This document shows positions 16,990 to 25,765 of a stretch of 64,000 nt of DNA, one piece after another. Source of the stretch: Flavobacteriaceae bacterium UJ101 (lineage in GTDB: Bacteria > Bacteroidota > Bacteroidia > Flavobacteriales > UJ101); the NCBI GenBank assembly GCA_001880285.1, contig CP016269.1, positions 2,490,501 to 2,554,500 of the forward strand. The letters are read 5' to 3'. The notes beneath the pieces are model-generated. The model ran no database searches, was not told where the DNA came from, and saw only the letters and a program-made list of their open reading frames with translations. The position numbers and the translations under genes are program-made. Within the stretch, counting starts at the first letter, position 1. Each line of letters begins with the position of its first letter.

Positions 16990-17868
16990 ATGTTTGGGAA
17001 AATGATATCAGATATGATGATTAAACCAGGAAAATCACCTGTGTTTGAAACACCTGATAAATATGGTCTAGAGTATGAAAATGTAACTTTTAAAACTGGT
17101 GATGGAGTAATGCTCTCTGGTTGGTTAGTGAAAGGAGGAACAGATAAAGTTATTATACAATCACATTTTGGAGTACAATGTTCTCGTTGTGGTTTTACAC
17201 AGGAAGGAAAAGGTATTTTTAAAAACACACTTTGGACTAGTGATATTCATTTTCTTGATCAAGCTAAATATTTGGTTGAAGCAGGTTATTCAGTTTTGAT
17301 GTATGATATGCGTAATCATGGAAACAGTGAACAAAAAGGTTGGGTTTCTTGGGGAAAAGATGAACGTAAAGATGTTGTAGCGGCTATTAAGTTTATTGCA
17401 GAGCATCCTAATTATCAAAATTCTAATATTGGTTTGTTATCAATTTGTATGGGGCAAGGAGCCAGTACTTTTGCTTTTGGGATGGAAAATGAAATGAAAA
17501 GTTTTAAAAATTTAAAAACGATGATTTCAGTTCAACCGCTTACTTATGATTATTTTGTAAAAGCAATGGGTTTACCTACATTTTTAATTAATGCAGGGAA
17601 TAAGTATAATAAAAGAGAGCGAAATATTGATTTAACAGGAGATTCTTTCTTACCTTATGTGAAAAATATAAATGTACCAACTCTTGTCATTCAAAATCAA
17701 AATGATCCTATGACTAATTTGGATATGGTAAAACGATATTATAATGATCTTATTGTTGAGAAAGAAATGTTATGGCTTGATTTGGATAAAAAGCGTGGGG
17801 CAGCTTATGTTTGGTTAGGTAAGAACCCAAAACCTATTGTGACTTGGTTTGATAAATATTTAAAATGA
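16990..17868 (+). CDS. Alpha/beta hydrolase with cysteine at the nucleophile position
   Basis: 292 residues, no signal peptide. The fold is shown by GVMLSGWLVKGG, MYDMRNHGNSE (104-114) and the elbow S151-I-C153-M-G155, where Cys replaces Ser and Ser replaces the leading Gly. VIQNQNDPMTN supplies a plausible acid. The catalytic His is not obvious near the C-terminus (no H after residue 200), which is odd for an active hydrolase. It could therefore be a modified or non-hydrolytic member. First gene of a four-gene operon, overlapping the next by ATGA. Confidence 0.7.
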   Translation: MFGKMISDMMIKPGKSPVFETPDKYGLEYENVTFKTGDGVMLSGWLVKGGTDKVIIQSHFGVQCSRCGFTQEGKGIFKNTLWTSDIHFLDQAKYLVEAGYSVLMYDMRNHGNSEQKGWVSWGKDERKDVVAAIKFIAEHPNYQNSNIGLLSICMGQGASTFAFGMENEMKSFKNLKTMISVQPLTYDYFVKAMGLPTFLINAGNKYNKRERNIDLTGDSFLPYVKNINVPTLVIQNQNDPMTNLDMVKRYYNDLIVEKEMLWLDLDKKRGAAYVWLGKNPKPIVTWFDKYLK

Positions 17869-18353
17869 GAAAATTGATATATATAGGTATTACTATAATT
17901 GTTTTATTGATGGTATTTGTTTTAATGGGTAAAAAATCAGTTCACCATGAAATTATTATTGATGCGACTTCTGACCAAGTTTGGGAAGTATTAATTAATA
18001 TGGAAAAATATCCAGAATGGAATCCTGTTATGCAATTGCTTGAGGGAGAAGTAAAAGAAGGAAATAAAGTGAAATATCAATTTACTCAAGATGAAAATAA
18101 TATAAGCGAAATAAGAGCTATAGTTAAACAAGTAATTCCGAACAAATTATTGAATCAAAAGGGAGGTGTTCCACTTGTTTTAACATTTAATCATAAATAT
18201 ATTTTGGAACCCAATGAAGGGCAAACAAAGCTAATGATACATGAAGATTATAGAGGGATTGGGGTTAATTTTTGGAATCCAAAGCCTGTAGAGCAAGCTT
18301 ATAAACGTTTGAATAAAGCTTTAAAATTAAGAACAGAGAAAATTTATAAATAA
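17865..18353 (+). CDS. SRPBCC (START-like) domain protein with N-terminal membrane segment
   Basis: 162 residues. An N-terminal hydrophobic helix (IYIGITIIVLLMVFVLM) anchors or exports it. The rest is a polyketide-cyclase/START-like domain: HHEIIIDATSDQVWEVLINMEKYPEWNPV (about 27-55) and later LILEP / IHEDYRGIG strands. Such domains bind hydrophobic ligands in a deep pocket. ATGA overlap with the upstream hydrolase and an immediate start of the next gene after its stop show an operon. Ligand unknown. Confidence 0.78.
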   Translation: MRKLIYIGITIIVLLMVFVLMGKKSVHHEIIIDATSDQVWEVLINMEKYPEWNPVMQLLEGEVKEGNKVKYQFTQDENNISEIRAIVKQVIPNKLLNQKGGVPLVLTFNHKYILEPNEGQTKLMIHEDYRGIGVNFWNPKPVEQAYKRLNKALKLRTEKIYK

Positions 18354-19016
18354 ATGAAAGTTATTATTACAGGATCCACAGGTATGATAGGTAAAGGTGT
18401 TTTATATGAATGTATGGAGCATGAAAAAATAACCAATATTTTGTTGATTACTCGCAATACATTGAATATAAATCATTCAAAAATAAAGGAAATTATTGTC
18501 AAAGATTTTTCAAATATAGAAGCTGTAGTTAAAGAGTTGGAAGGATATGATGCTTGTTTTCATTGTATGGGAACATCTGCTGTAGGTAAAAATGAAGCAA
18601 CTTATACTAAGATCACTTTTGAATATACAAAAACACTTGTGGATATATGTTACAAAGTAAATCCGAATATGGTTTTTAATTATGTATCGGGTACAGGTAC
18701 AGATAGTACAGAGAAAGGTAGATCAATGTGGGCAAGAGTAAAAGGTAAAACGGAAAACTATATTCTCGCTAAGGGTTTTAAAGATACTTATATGTTTAGG
18801 CCTGGAGCTATTATTCCTGAGAAGGGAATTAAATCGAGAACAGGATGGTACAATTTGTTTTATGTAATTTTAAGACCATTTTTTGGTATGATGAAAAAGT
18901 CTAAAAATATTACGACCACTACTAAAATTGGATTGGCTATGATTAATAGCGTATTAAATTCACAAGAATTGAAAATTTTAGAAAATCAAGAGATAAATAC
19001 CTTAGCAAACTCGTAG
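18354..19016 (+). CDS. NAD(P)-binding Rossmann (atypical SDR / epimerase-like) protein
   Basis: 220 residues. It begins MKVIITGSTGMIGKGVLYEC, the glycine-rich nucleotide site of extended/atypical SDRs (HTATIP2/YbjT-like). CFHCMGTSAVGK and FNYVSGTGTDS occupy the positions of the substrate region. Y-x3-K is not evident, which fits the atypical group whose members often bind NADP without a known reaction. The ATG directly follows the stop of the SRPBCC gene. Part of the hydrolase-AraC operon. Confidence 0.75.
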   Translation: MKVIITGSTGMIGKGVLYECMEHEKITNILLITRNTLNINHSKIKEIIVKDFSNIEAVVKELEGYDACFHCMGTSAVGKNEATYTKITFEYTKTLVDICYKVNPNMVFNYVSGTGTDSTEKGRSMWARVKGKTENYILAKGFKDTYMFRPGAIIPEKGIKSRTGWYNLFYVILRPFFGMMKKSKNITTTTKIGLAMINSVLNSQELKILENQEINTLANS

Positions 19017-19028
19017 AAATAATAAAAA

Positions 19029-19937
19029 ATGAATGAAATTATCCATATAAAATCAATTACAGAAGCGAATAAATTATTTGGAATACCATCACCTAAACAT
19101 CCTCTGGTTACGATTATGTGGGCTAAAGATATGCCTAATTTTAATCAATATTTAGGAGTTAAGTATAATACTGATTTGTTTTCGATCTCATTAAAAGATG
19201 GAATGGAAGGTTCATTAGGTTATGGTCGAAATAATTATGATTTTTCTAATGGTACGATGATATTTTCTAAACCTAATCAAGTACTTTCTATAGAAGAAAA
19301 AAATATTATGGATGATGCCAAAGGGTGGTCTTTGATTTTTCATACTGATTTAATTCGCAAATCAGAGTTAGGGAAAAATATAGGGAATTATACTTTCTTT
19401 GATTATGAAGTTCATGAAGCATTGCATTTGTCAGAAGAAGAAAAAGCAACATTAACAGATCTAGTAAGAAGAATTGAAATGGAAATTAATCAAAATATTG
19501 ATAAACATAGTCAAAAACTAATTATTTCCACAATCGAACTAATTTTAGATTATTGTAATCGCTATTATGATCGTCAATTTTATGTGCGAACCAATTTAAA
19601 TCAGGATTATGTTATTAATTTTGAAAATTTTTTAAATGATTATTTCAATTCAGATAAACTACTAACACATGGTTTACCATCTGTAAAATATTGTGGAGAA
19701 ATGTTAAATATGTCACCCAATTATTTAAGTGATTTATTAAAAAAAGAAACAGGGAAAAGCACAAAAGATCATATCTATGAGTGGGTGATTGATAAAGCAA
19801 AAAATAAATTGTTAGGAACCAATGCTGCTATTAGTGAGATTGCTTATGATTTAGGCTTTGAATACCCTCAACACTTTAGTAAATTATTTAAACAAAAAGT
19901 GGGAATGAGCCCTGCTAAATATAGATTACAGAATTGA
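19029..19937 (+). CDS. AraC-family transcriptional regulator
   Basis: 302 residues. The C-terminal double helix-turn-helix is clear: YCGEMLNMSPNYLSDLLKKETG (about 217-238) and ISEIAYDLGFEYPQHFSKLFKQKVGMSPAKYR (about 267-298). The N-terminal 200 residues are sensor-like and related in layout to the AraC protein at 14970-15878. Last gene of the operon that starts at 16990, 12 bases after the Rossmann gene, so it probably regulates its own operon through the 21-bp repeats at 16893. Confidence 0.85.
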   Translation: MNEIIHIKSITEANKLFGIPSPKHPLVTIMWAKDMPNFNQYLGVKYNTDLFSISLKDGMEGSLGYGRNNYDFSNGTMIFSKPNQVLSIEEKNIMDDAKGWSLIFHTDLIRKSELGKNIGNYTFFDYEVHEALHLSEEEKATLTDLVRRIEMEINQNIDKHSQKLIISTIELILDYCNRYYDRQFYVRTNLNQDYVINFENFLNDYFNSDKLLTHGLPSVKYCGEMLNMSPNYLSDLLKKETGKSTKDHIYEWVIDKAKNKLLGTNAAISEIAYDLGFEYPQHFSKLFKQKVGMSPAKYRLQN

Positions 19938-20023
19938 GAACTCAAGAAATGTAGCCTTAGGTCTAATATTCCTTTTATTAATTGGATCTTTATTGTATCT
20001 TCGAAATCTAAATAAATAGTAAA

Positions 20024-20680
20024 ATGAAGTTTTTTATAGACACGGCAAACTTAGAACAAATTAAAGAAGCTCAAGACTTAGGCGTTTTAGATGGAGTAAC
20101 AACCAACCCTTCATTAATGGCGAAAGAAGGAATTACGGGAGAAGAAAATATAAAAAAGCATTATGTTGATATTTGTAATATTGTAACAGGTGACGTTTCT
20201 GCAGAAGTAATTTCAACAGATTATGAAGGAATGATTAAAGAAGCCGAAGAATTGATTAAACTTCATAAGCAAATTGTGATTAAAATTCCTATGGTAAAAG
20301 ATGGAATTAAAGCTATTAAAACTTTATCGGATCGAGGTGTTAAAACTAATTGTACTTTAGTATTTTCTCCTGGTCAAGCTTTATTAGCAGCAAAAGCAGG
20401 AGCAACTTATGTATCACCTTTTGTAGGACGTTTGGATGATATTTCTTCTGATGGAATGCGTTTGATTGATGAAATTCGTCATATTTACGATAATTACGGA
20501 TATGATACAGAAATTTTAGCTGCTTCAGTTCGTCACACACATCATGTGATAGAATGTGCTAAAGTAGGAGCAGATGTTATAACAGCACCATTATCAGCTA
20601 TTTTAGGATTGTTAAAACATCCTTTAACAGATTCTGGTTTAGAAAAGTTTTTAGCAGACTATGCTAAAGGAAATCAATAG
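20024..20680 (+). CDS. tal: Transaldolase (TalC/FSA family)
   Basis: 218 residues, the length of the small transaldolase/fructose-6-phosphate aldolase family. It opens [16 protein letters not shown] and has the Schiff-base Lys87 in IVIKIPM and TTNPSL at 26-31. Residue 133 in SPFVGRLDD is Phe. Fructose-6-phosphate aldolases carry Tyr there and true transaldolases carry Phe, so I favour transaldolase in the pentose-phosphate pathway. Single gene with its own terminator. Cytosolic. Confidence 0.92.
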   Translation: MKFFIDTANLEQIKEAQDLGVLDGVTTNPSLMAKEGITGEENIKKHYVDICNIVTGDVSAEVISTDYEGMIKEAEELIKLHKQIVIKIPMVKDGIKAIKTLSDRGVKTNCTLVFSPGQALLAAKAGATYVSPFVGRLDDISSDGMRLIDEIRHIYDNYGYDTEILAASVRHTHHVIECAKVGADVITAPLSAILGLLKHPLTDSGLEKFLADYAKGNQ

Positions 20681-20701
20681 AATTGTTAAAAAAACATATA
20701 T

Positions 20702-20738
20702 AACCTTGTTAGGATATAAATCTTAGCAAGGTTTTTTT
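20702..20738 (+). terminator. Terminator after the transaldolase gene
   Basis: 14-bp stem AACCTTGTTAGGAT / ATCTTAGCAAGGTT with two G-T pairs, loop ATAA, then seven T. It reaches the end of the convergent transporter gene and may serve both. Confidence 0.85.
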
Positions 20739-20739
20739 A

Positions 20740-21606
20740 TTATTTAAATTTAGAAAGAAGAAATCCATTAATAACTTGTTGAGCAATTAAATAGAGTACA
20801 ATAACCATTAAAATAGAATCTGTAAAATATAAAGTTCCAACTCCAATTAAGAGTGAAATACTTTTATAACCAGAAGTGACCATCATAGTACGTTTGGTTT
20901 CTTTTTTAGAAAAAAGGAAGCCAAGTCCATAATTAAAAAGAGCTAAAGTAGAGGTTGCTAAAATAGTTAAAGCAATTTTTTCTATAGATTGATTAATGAT
21001 ATAATCACGTGCTGCAGCAATACCCAACGCAGTGATTAAAATAAAAAGGTATGGAGTAATACGGGTTGAGGTTAAAGCTATTTTATTTAAAGAAGTAGGA
21101 AAAAAATGTTTTAGAAAATTTACTAATAGAATAGGAATAAAAATAATGGTAAATAAAAGGGTTAGAATATTCAATATGGGTAACTGAAAGCTTGAATCGT
21201 GAAAATAAATGTTTAAAAGAAGACTAATACTTAATGGACAAATTAAGCTAAATATAATACTATTTATAAGTCCTAAGTTGGTATCTCCTTTGATTATTTG
21301 AATGATAACAGTAGATGAAATTGCAGGAGGTGCAATAACGGCTAAAAACAAGCCTAAATGTAAAGACACATCTAAAGAAATTGTAGCATGATAAACTAAG
21401 AAAGGAAGGACTAATAAAGAAATAATACCAAAATATAAAGCTTCTATCCGTAGAAAATCACGAAACTTTAACTGTATGGTACTAAAACTTAAAAACATTA
21501 AAGCAACCAATAAGTAAGGAATTAATATTTTGGTTTGCTGTCCAAAAGGAAAAAAAAGGGCAGTGACTATAGATATATATAATATGGTCGTAACTGAAAA
21601 TTTCAT
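20740..21606 (-). CDS. BASS-type (bile acid:sodium symporter family) membrane transporter
   Basis: 288 residues, strongly hydrophobic, with about nine predicted membrane helices starting at residue 6. The stretch GLFLAVIAPPAISSTVII resembles the discontinuous helix of the SBF/BASS fold, and the pseudo-symmetrical TSGYKSISLLIGVG region near the end fits the second repeat. Family members co-transport Na+ with organic anions such as bile acids, pyruvate or pantoate. The real substrate cannot be told. Convergent with transaldolase and single-gene. Confidence 0.7.
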   Translation of the reverse strand: MKFSVTTILYISIVTALFFPFGQQTKILIPYLLVALMFLSFSTIQLKFRDFLRIEALYFGIISLLVLPFLVYHATISLDVSLHLGLFLAVIAPPAISSTVIIQIIKGDTNLGLINSIIFSLICPLSISLLLNIYFHDSSFQLPILNILTLLFTIIFIPILLVNFLKHFFPTSLNKIALTSTRITPYLFILITALGIAAARDYIINQSIEKIALTILATSTLALFNYGLGFLFSKKETKRTMMVTSGYKSISLLIGVGTLYFTDSILMVIVLYLIAQQVINGFLLSKFK

Positions 21607-21677
21607 TTGACAACAAATATATTCTTTTTCAAGAATAAAGTTGAAAGAATAATTATTATAAATGATGACGCTTTGAT

Positions 21678-21685
21678 TATTTTTG
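21678..21685 (+). promoter_or_regulatory. Promoter -7 box of the first TlpA-like gene
   Basis: TATTTTTG fits TAnnTTTG, 21 bases before the ATG at 21706. TTG-type -33 sequence is not clear. Confidence 0.5.
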
Positions 21686-21705
21686 CTTTTCTAAAATGAT
21701 AAAAT

Positions 21706-22722
21706 ATGAAAAAAAAGAATGTATTATTAATTGGTTTGGGGATCATTTTTGCAATGTTTTCTTGTAAAAAAGATGTTGTTTCTTCAACTTCTGAAAAAGA
21801 TTTTGTAACCTTTTCAGGAAAAATAACAAAACCTAATTCAGATTCATTAGTTGTGTATAATTACGAAGGTTATAAAAAGAAATTAAAAGTAACTAATGGA
21901 GAATTTAAAGACACATTGCATATTAAAGACGGAAAATATAGTTTCTATGATGGAGTAGAAGCATCTACGATGTATTTAAAAAAAGGAATGGATATTCAAT
22001 TAACTTTAGATACCAATCAATTTGACGAAACTATAGTTTATGAGGGAAGTGGAGCAGATATTAGTAATTATTTAGCTAAGTTAGCTTTGAGAAAAGAAGA
22101 ACTTTTAAAAAATGTTACTTCTTCTGAAACTATGGAAGGAATTAGAAAACCCTTATATGAATTTATTGATCAAAATACAAATCTTGATAAAGAGTTTGTG
22201 AAATCAGAAAAAGAAGAGGTGGATCGTTATATTAAAAACTATCAAAAGCAAATTGAGCATCAAGAAGCAATCCAAAGGGAGTTAGCAGAAGGAACTGTTT
22301 CTCCAAGCTTTACCAATTATGAAAATATTGACGGATCAAAAACTTCTTTAGAAGATTTAAAAGGGAAATATGTTTATATTGATGTTTGGGCAACATGGTG
22401 TGCTCCTTGTAAAAAAGAAATTCCGTTTTTAAAAGAATTGGAAGAGAAATACCATGGGAAAAATATAGAATTTGTTAGTATTTCAGTAGATGAAGCTGGA
22501 AGTCATGATAAATGGGTTAAAATGGTAAAAGAGAAAGAATTAAATGGAATTCAATTATATGCAGATAATGCATTTGATTCGGAATTTATAAAAAGTTATA
22601 AAATTAATTCTATTCCTCGCTTTATTTTAATTGATCCAGAAGGAAAAATAGTAGAAGCAAATATGTACAGACCGTCAAACAAAAAAGAAATAGAAAAGTT
22701 TTTTGAAGAGTTAGGAATTTAA
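21706..22722 (+). CDS. TlpA-like thioredoxin-fold lipoprotein, copy 1
   Basis: 338 residues. Lipoprotein signal with Cys20 (AMFSCKKD). Residues about 30-115 form a small beta-domain of the DUF4369 type (SGKITKPNSDSLVVY), 120-195 are a charged helical linker, and 200-338 are a thioredoxin fold with active site W231-C232-A-P-C235 and the cis-Pro region SIPRFILID. Such proteins act as periplasmic thiol-disulfide reductases or cytochrome c maturation helpers. A close paralogue follows directly. Own terminator. Confidence 0.88.
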   Translation: MKKKNVLLIGLGIIFAMFSCKKDVVSSTSEKDFVTFSGKITKPNSDSLVVYNYEGYKKKLKVTNGEFKDTLHIKDGKYSFYDGVEASTMYLKKGMDIQLTLDTNQFDETIVYEGSGADISNYLAKLALRKEELLKNVTSSETMEGIRKPLYEFIDQNTNLDKEFVKSEKEEVDRYIKNYQKQIEHQEAIQRELAEGTVSPSFTNYENIDGSKTSLEDLKGKYVYIDVWATWCAPCKKEIPFLKELEEKYHGKNIEFVSISVDEAGSHDKWVKMVKEKELNGIQLYADNAFDSEFIKSYKINSIPRFILIDPEGKIVEANMYRPSNKKEIEKFFEELGI

Positions 22723-22743
22723 ACAATTTTATATAAAAAAATT

Positions 22744-22773
22744 AAAGTCTTACTTTTAGGTAAGACTTTTTTT
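22744..22773 (+). terminator. Terminator after TlpA-like copy 1
   Basis: Perfect 10-bp stem AAAGTCTTAC / GTAAGACTTT, loop TTTTAG, T-tract. It resembles the terminator after copy 2, as expected if the whole transcription unit was duplicated. Confidence 0.88.
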
Positions 22774-22878
22774 ATTTAGTAAAGGTAAGCTTTAGGCTTT
22801 ATAATTTATAGAACAAAAGAGATAATTTTATAGGTAAACAATATTTTGATTATCTTTAGTAATCTAAAAAGATAAAGT

Positions 22879-23916
22879 ATGAAAAATAAGAACGTATTTT
22901 TAATTGGTTTAGGGATTATTTTTACAATGTTTTCTTGTAAAAAAAATACTGTTTCTTCAACTTCTGATAAAGGTTTTGTAACCTTTTCTGGAAAAATAAC
23001 AAATCCAAATTCAGATTCTTTAATAGTGTTCAATGATAGCTATAAGAAGAAAATTGAGGTAACAAAAGGAGAGTTTAAAGATACATTACATGTTAAAGAA
23101 GGGAAATATACCATTTATGATGGAGGAGAATATTCTGTAGTTTATTTAAAGAATGGAGAGGATCTTCAGTTAACATTGGATACCAATCAATTTGATGAAA
23201 GTATTACATATAAAGGGGCAGGAGCTGATGTTAATAATTATTTAGCAAAAATAGCTTTAAAAGAAGAAGAAGTATTTGATATTTCAGAGTTGGGAGATTT
23301 AAATGAAGCTGATTTTTCTAAAAAATTAGATGATATTAAAAAAACGTTGTATGCTTTTGTTGATGAAAATAAAAACTTTGATCAAGAATTTATAAAATCA
23401 GAAAAAGAAGAAGTAGATGGTGTTATTGAAAGATATCGAGAGTATTTTGAAAATCAGGTAAAGATCCGAACAGAATTGGCAAAGGGAACGATTTCTCCTA
23501 GTTTTTCTAACTATGAAAATATTGACGGGTCGAAAACTTCTTTAGAAGATTTAAAAGGGAAATATGTTTATATTGATGTTTGGGCAACGTGGTGTGGTCC
23601 ATGTAAACAAGAAATTCCATTTTTAAAAGAATTAGAAGAAAAATACCATGGGAAAAATATAGAATTTGTTAGTATTTCAGTAGACCAAATTCAAAATCAT
23701 GATAAATGGATTAAAATGGTGAAAGACAAAGAATTAAAAGGGGTTCAATTGTATGCAGATAATGCTTTTGATTCAGAATTTATAAAAAGTTATAAGATAA
23801 ATTCTATTCCTCGTTTTATATTGATAGATCCAGAAGGAAAAATAGTTTCTGCATATACTTATAGACCTTCAGAAAAAGAAAAAATTGAAGGGCTTTTTAC
23901 TGAACTAGGAATATAA
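22879..23916 (+). CDS. TlpA-like thioredoxin-fold lipoprotein, copy 2
   Basis: 345 residues with the same layout as copy 1: lipobox Cys20 (TMFSCKKN), DUF4369-like domain, helical linker (7 residues longer), thioredoxin domain with C239-G-P-C242. The thioredoxin domains are nearly identical, while linkers and the active-site dipeptide (AP versus GP) have diverged. That change alters redox potential in known thioredoxins. It has its own promoter region (TATCTTTA near 22848 is one base off consensus) and terminator. Periplasm-facing thiol exchange is likely; partner unknown. Confidence 0.88.
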   Translation: MKNKNVFLIGLGIIFTMFSCKKNTVSSTSDKGFVTFSGKITNPNSDSLIVFNDSYKKKIEVTKGEFKDTLHVKEGKYTIYDGGEYSVVYLKNGEDLQLTLDTNQFDESITYKGAGADVNNYLAKIALKEEEVFDISELGDLNEADFSKKLDDIKKTLYAFVDENKNFDQEFIKSEKEEVDGVIERYREYFENQVKIRTELAKGTISPSFSNYENIDGSKTSLEDLKGKYVYIDVWATWCGPCKQEIPFLKELEEKYHGKNIEFVSISVDQIQNHDKWIKMVKDKELKGVQLYADNAFDSEFIKSYKINSIPRFILIDPEGKIVSAYTYRPSEKEKIEGLFTELGI

Positions 23917-23937
23917 AATAAATAGTATAAAAAGATT

Positions 23938-23970
23938 AAAGTCTTGCTAATTTTAGTAAGACTTTTTTTA
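23938..23970 (+). terminator. Terminator after TlpA-like copy 2
   Basis: 11-bp stem AAAGTCTTGCT / AGTAAGACTTT (one G-T pair) followed by seven T. It ends at the stop of the convergent permease gene. Confidence 0.85.
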
Positions 23971-23971
23971 T

Positions 23972-25075
23972 TTAGCGAACTCTAGGATCTAATAGTTTGT
24001 AGAGTAAATCGACTATTATATTGATGAAAATAAACATAAAAGAAATAATAAGAACTGAGCCCATAATAACAGGTAAATCTAAATTATTAAGAGCGTCAAC
24101 AATTTCTTTTCCTAATCCGTTCCATCCAAAAATATATTCTACAAAAACTGCTCCTGCTAACATGCCAGCAAACCAACCTGAAATAGCTGTTATTACAGGG
24201 TTTAAAGCATTTTTTAAAGCATGTTTCCTAATGATAGTAAAAGTTGAAAGCCCTTTTGCCTTAGCAGTTCTTATATAATCTTGGTTCAAAATTTCTAATA
24301 GCGAATTTCGCATTAATTGTGTGACAACTGCAAGAGGGCGTATACCTAAGGTTAAGGAAGGAAGAATTAAGTTTTTTAAAGCTAAATGTTTTCCTTCACC
24401 CATATCATCGATTTCATAAAGACTTCCTGTCATATTTAGTCCGGTATATTCTTTTAAAATAAAAGCAAAAATCCATGCCATTAAAATTGCAGAAAAGAAA
24501 GAAGGGATACTCATCCCAATTGAGGTGATAACAGCTATGATTCGGTCAAACCAACTATCTTTAGTCAAAGCTGAAAAAATACCTAATAAAATACCTAGTA
24601 TAAAGGCAATAGTGATTGAGCAGCAGGCTAATAAAATGGTGTTTGGTAAGACTTCTTCTAAAATGGAACTTACTTTTTTACCTTGATTTTGAAACGATTC
24701 TCTAAAATAAGGTATTTTAAGAACCATTTTATTTGTATCTGTTTCAAATAATGTTAAAGCATTATATTTTGTAGGAGAATAATAATCAATACTATTAGGA
24801 GTTGTTGTATTATGAAATGAAATAGGGGATAAATCATTTAAATAATAAACATATTGTGTGAATATGGGTAAATCTAACCCTAATTTTTGACGAACAATTT
24901 TTAGTTGTTCTTCATCTTCTCTCTGATCTAGCATCATCCTTGCAGGATCCCCAGGAAGAATAAAGAATAAACAAAAAATTACGGTAATAACACCCCATAG
25001 AGTTAATAGAGTATATCCTGATTTATATAAAAAGTTTTTGAACAATGATAATGTGTCTAAATAATGAATAATCAA
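23972..25075 (-). CDS. ABC transporter permease, DppB/OppB type
   Basis: 367 residues. Starts with a membrane helix (YTLLTLWGVITVIFCLFFILPGDPARMML) in the DppB style (PGDP motif), then a periplasmic insert of about 90 residues, longer than in the E. coli protein. Five more helices follow, and the EAA-type loop SLLEILNQDYIRTAKAKGLS contacts the ATPase. It would move oligopeptides or a related solute across the inner membrane. No DppC, ATPase or binding protein is adjacent, so its partners must be elsewhere. Confidence 0.88.
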   Translation of the reverse strand: MIIHYLDTLSLFKNFLYKSGYTLLTLWGVITVIFCLFFILPGDPARMMLDQREDEEQLKIVRQKLGLDLPIFTQYVYYLNDLSPISFHNTTTPNSIDYYSPTKYNALTLFETDTNKMVLKIPYFRESFQNQGKKVSSILEEVLPNTILLACCSITIAFILGILLGIFSALTKDSWFDRIIAVITSIGMSIPSFFSAILMAWIFAFILKEYTGLNMTGSLYEIDDMGEGKHLALKNLILPSLTLGIRPLAVVTQLMRNSLLEILNQDYIRTAKAKGLSTFTIIRKHALKNALNPVITAISGWFAGMLAGAVFVEYIFGWNGLGKEIVDALNNLDLPVIMGSVLIISFMFIFINIIVDLLYKLLDPRVR

Positions 25076-25082
25076 AAATAAG

Positions 25083-25109
25083 AAAACCCGACAAATAATG
25101 TCGGGTTTT
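25083..25109 (-). terminator. Terminator of the Ala-rich lipoprotein gene
   Basis: Perfect 11-bp stem AAAACCCGACA / TGTCGGGTTTT with loop AATAA. Read on the minus strand it is followed by a T-rich tract and sits 28 bases after the lipoprotein stop. Confidence 0.85.
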
Positions 25110-25136
25110 GTATGTAAATTAAATGAATTTTCTATT

Positions 25137-25622
25137 TTATTGAGCTTTCATAGCTTCCATTAATTCATTACTTTTAGCAGTAAAATACTCACCAATTTTA
25201 GTTTGAACATCAGCTGGTAAATTTTGGAATTCAGCAGCCATTTCTTGTTGCTTTTTATTAAATTCTTGCCCTATTTTCGAAATTTCAGCTAATTTTGTAG
25301 CATCTTTAGAAGCGTAAGCTTCTTTTGCAGCTTTGAAATAATCATCAGCTTCTTTTAAGAAAGTATCAATTTTTTCATTTCCAGTTGTTGGAATTCCTGA
25401 TACTAAATCTTTCACTCCTTTTGCAGCTCCTTCTACTGCATCTGCTGTTCCTTCAACAACACTAGCAGCAGCATCTCCTGTAGCCTCTACAGCATTTCCA
25501 GCAGCATCTGCAGTTGCTTCAACAGCGTTTGTTGTATCTTCAACAGCACCTTCTACTGTTTTTTTACAAGATGTTAATCCTACTAATCCGATTATCGACA
25601 ATGCTAATAATGTCTTTTTCAT
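25137..25622 (-). CDS. Ala-rich repetitive lipoprotein
   Basis: 161 residues from the ATG at 25622. A TTG 13 codons upstream is rejected because MKKTLLALSIIGLVGLTSC is a complete lipoprotein signal with Cys19. Residues about 22-60 are quasi-repeats of the type 'A-x-x-A-T-x-D-A-A-G-x-A-V-E', an 11-residue amphipathic helix pattern like that of LEA or apolipoprotein helices. The C-terminal 90 residues are a charged helical region (KEADDYFKAAKEAYASKD). Probably a periplasmic membrane-associated or stress protein. No family recognised. Confidence 0.75.
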   Translation of the reverse strand: MKKTLLALSIIGLVGLTSCKKTVEGAVEDTTNAVEATADAAGNAVEATGDAAASVVEGTADAVEGAAKGVKDLVSGIPTTGNEKIDTFLKEADDYFKAAKEAYASKDATKLAEISKIGQEFNKKQQEMAAEFQNLPADVQTKIGEYFTAKSNELMEAMKAQ

Positions 25623-25765
25623 ACTTTTAAGTTTTAATATGTATATTAAATATTGGAGCAAATATAGGCTAAAATTTGTAAATAAAAGGTAAAGTTTTTA
25701 TAAAATGTCTTCTATTTTAAAAATAAGAACATAATATTATGTTTTTTTAAGATAGATATAAAGTA

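Noticed and set aside
24021-24278. 85-codon frame opposite the DppB-type permease
   Set aside because: Lies fully within a well supported membrane protein gene on the other strand; no independent evidence.
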